From Motacilla alba alba (lineage: Eukaryota; Chordata; Aves; Passeriformes; Motacillidae), in assembly GCF_015832195.1 (NCBI RefSeq), contig NC_052031.1, forward strand, positions 8,371,850 through 8,435,849: 64,000 bases of DNA, written 5' to 3'. Each line of letters begins with the position of its first letter. Positions within the stretch are counted from its first letter, which is position 1. Shown piece after piece: positions 62,223 to 64,000 of this stretch. A program made the translations under genes and the position numbers. Under the pieces are notes generated by a model. That model was not told the DNA's origin. It did no database searches and worked only from the letters and a program-made list of their open reading frames with translations.

Positions 62223-64000
62223 TAAGAGAATTGTGAATTAAATACAGAGAAATCATGACTTCAGTACACACTGGCTAGATTAAATTTGTATGAGTTAAAA
62301 ATAGATATGGAGATTAATATCCTTTGTATCAGTTTTAATCTGATAAAAATGTGTTCTTAAAATTACCAGAAGAATATACAAATTGGGAATCTGGCTCAAA
62401 CTTCTCTGACTTAAGAGAAATAGGCATCACTGGAAGGTTTTATTGATATGACACTTTAATGTATTTCTTTACTATGAAGGAAGGATTTTTTTTTAATATT
62501 TAAAAGTATTTGTGTCTTAAATCCATCTGCTAAGTGCATATCCATTTGTAAACCTACCTTATCTGAAAAAAAAATCTAGTTTTTTTTTTTAAGTTCCTTT
62601 CCATGATCTCTGCTTAATTGCTCACAGTCTCTGAAAATGAAAATGGCTGCAAGAATGCTTTATGTCTGTCAGATGTAAATACCATAAAACAATTTTTTTT
62701 TGGTACATACCTGCTACTCATATAGTTACTTAAAAACTGCAGAAAACCCCCAAAATATAAGTAGTATGAGAAAAGGCTAACAGGGAGTGACTGCTTGCAA
62801 GTTATCATGATACATGAGCTTTGTGGTACATGGGCATCTAATACCATGCAGGATGAGTGTTCCAGCAACCAAAGGGAAGTATCTATTAACATATAATTAA
62901 ACAATGGAACTCATGAAATGCTGTGGACAATCAGATCAAAAGGCACAACTGACCAATTCGTGAAAGGAACGGACTGAGGGAGATTTTCTCACATGAAGAC
63001 ACCACCTCAAACTTGAGTAGGCCATTTTAGCTTCAAATGAAGTCTTTGGCAGGGTTTGTTCAAGTGTATTCCTGCGTAAAAATACCACTTGTCTGTACTT
63101 ATTTTGCTGTGATCACCACTGTTGGAGATCTGATACAGATGGGCCCTTGGGCTGCTCCAGGACCGTTTGTTCTGAGCTCCTGTAAAGTTGTTTTTTTAAA
63201 TTTGGATGTGGTGTTCAATGTCTTAAACCAGAAGGTGCCTTCCTGTTCAGATGAGGTATGAAGGATGAAACTTAAGCAGGGAAAAATTCAAAAGCAGACT
63301 TCAAATCCTGACTCCCTGGTGGTTTGTATGGCAGTTTAACCCAGGCTGTGAATTCAGCAGAATAAAGCCTGGGTGTGGACGCTTTGGGGAGATGTGTCCT
63401 TGGGAGCCAGACTGCACAGATGGCCACTGGGCACTGATGCCAGTGCAGGAAGCTGGTCATTTGGAAAAGTTTCCTCCTCTCCTTCCCAAACTTGCCAGCA
63501 TGAGTCAAAGGGAGTAGGCCATCTGAAGTCCCATTTTTGCATCCCTGGAACAACTAGCTTGCCCTGACCACTGAGCTATAATAGCTTATGGATCCAGTGC
63601 TCCAGCATGAGCCACCTCATCTGGTGTTTGGATCTCGGTGCTGTAACAGTGCTTTCAGCTTTGAAGGCAAGAACAGAAGAAAGTGCCTTGAGAGTGTGGA
63701 GCTATGAAGTATCAACCTGTAACATTTCTGAAGTTATACACATTTGTCAAGCTACAAACTGATCTCTTGTTCAAAACAGATTGCCTTCTTGCACAAGCAT
63801 CATTCCCTTCTCCTTAAACTTGAGTACAGCTGCCCCAGGCTTGACCTATCCATAGAAAAGTTTTCTATGGGATAAATATGATTTAATTTCAGATGTCAAT
63901 AATTTCTCCTCTAAGTCTTATATCTAACCACATATATGAACCATTCAGGCTTCAAAACTTTATACCGAAATTCTAAGAGCAGGTCATTTTATCATTAAAT
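62223..64000. other. Non-coding stretch to the end of the window
   Basis: No gene was seen. T- and A-runs lie near 62485, 62566-62592 and 62692. The part at 63320-63620 is less AT-rich and begins with 'ggcagtttaacccaggctg' and 'gaataaagcc', which recall the closing end of an ERVL-type LTR on the minus strand. No opposite end or target duplication could be found, so it is not called. Confidence 0.45.

Overview
This window looks like nuclear DNA from a bird. The evidence is the set of interspersed repeats: at least seven pieces of CR1 LINE, several with the diagnostic 3' end, plus three solo LTRs of avian-type endogenous retroviruses. No mammalian-type SINEs are visible. A songbird or other neoavian is plausible, but this is judged from remembered repeat families and no database search was possible. 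The sequence is mostly AT-rich and reads as an intergenic region or a very large intron. I find no intact protein-coding gene, tRNA, rRNA or CRISPR array. The open frames present are short, overlap on both strands, and are mostly by-products of repeats or simple sequence.

Layout. 1-3.6 kb: a plus-strand solo LTR (954-1255) with near-perfect 6-bp flanking repeats and an X-box-like palindrome, then a minus-strand CR1 (2541-3540) split by a CpG-rich minus-strand solo LTR (2805-3315). 3.6-9.9 kb: AT-rich sequence with no gene. 9.9-14.2 kb: a minus CR1 tail, a plus CR1 tail and a third solo LTR (13625-14219, minus). 14.2-42 kb: gene-poor sequence with a poly-G run (17.2 kb), a 230-bp AAAG microsatellite in three phase-shifted blocks (22.0-22.25 kb), a nested mini-repeat (31.7 kb) and a pentamer array (33.8 kb). 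42.9-45.1 kb: the only stretch with exon-like signals. These are an 85-bp splice-bounded candidate on the plus strand (43002-43086) and a minus-strand coding-like segment of about 740 bp (44327-45065), broken across frames, with one hydrophobic segment and an acidic tail. I recognise neither. 46-54 kb: an A/C-rich tract, a 13-bp triplicate and a perfect 17-bp-stem hairpin (48517-48558). 54.4-64 kb: a CR1 tail (54.4 kb), a decayed LINE reverse-transcriptase fragment (about 55.03-55.33 kb), a truncated plus CR1 (58.6 kb) and the best-preserved CR1 (61761-62222).

There is no operon or pathway to describe. What can be read is a history of insertions: old LINE relics, then CR1 tails, then LTRs, one of which landed inside a CR1 and is therefore younger than it. 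The most useful items to follow up are the unidentified coding-like segment at 44.3-45.1 kb, the X-box-like site inside the first LTR, the nested LTR and the 48.5-kb hairpin. I found no convincing evidence of a new multi-gene biological system.
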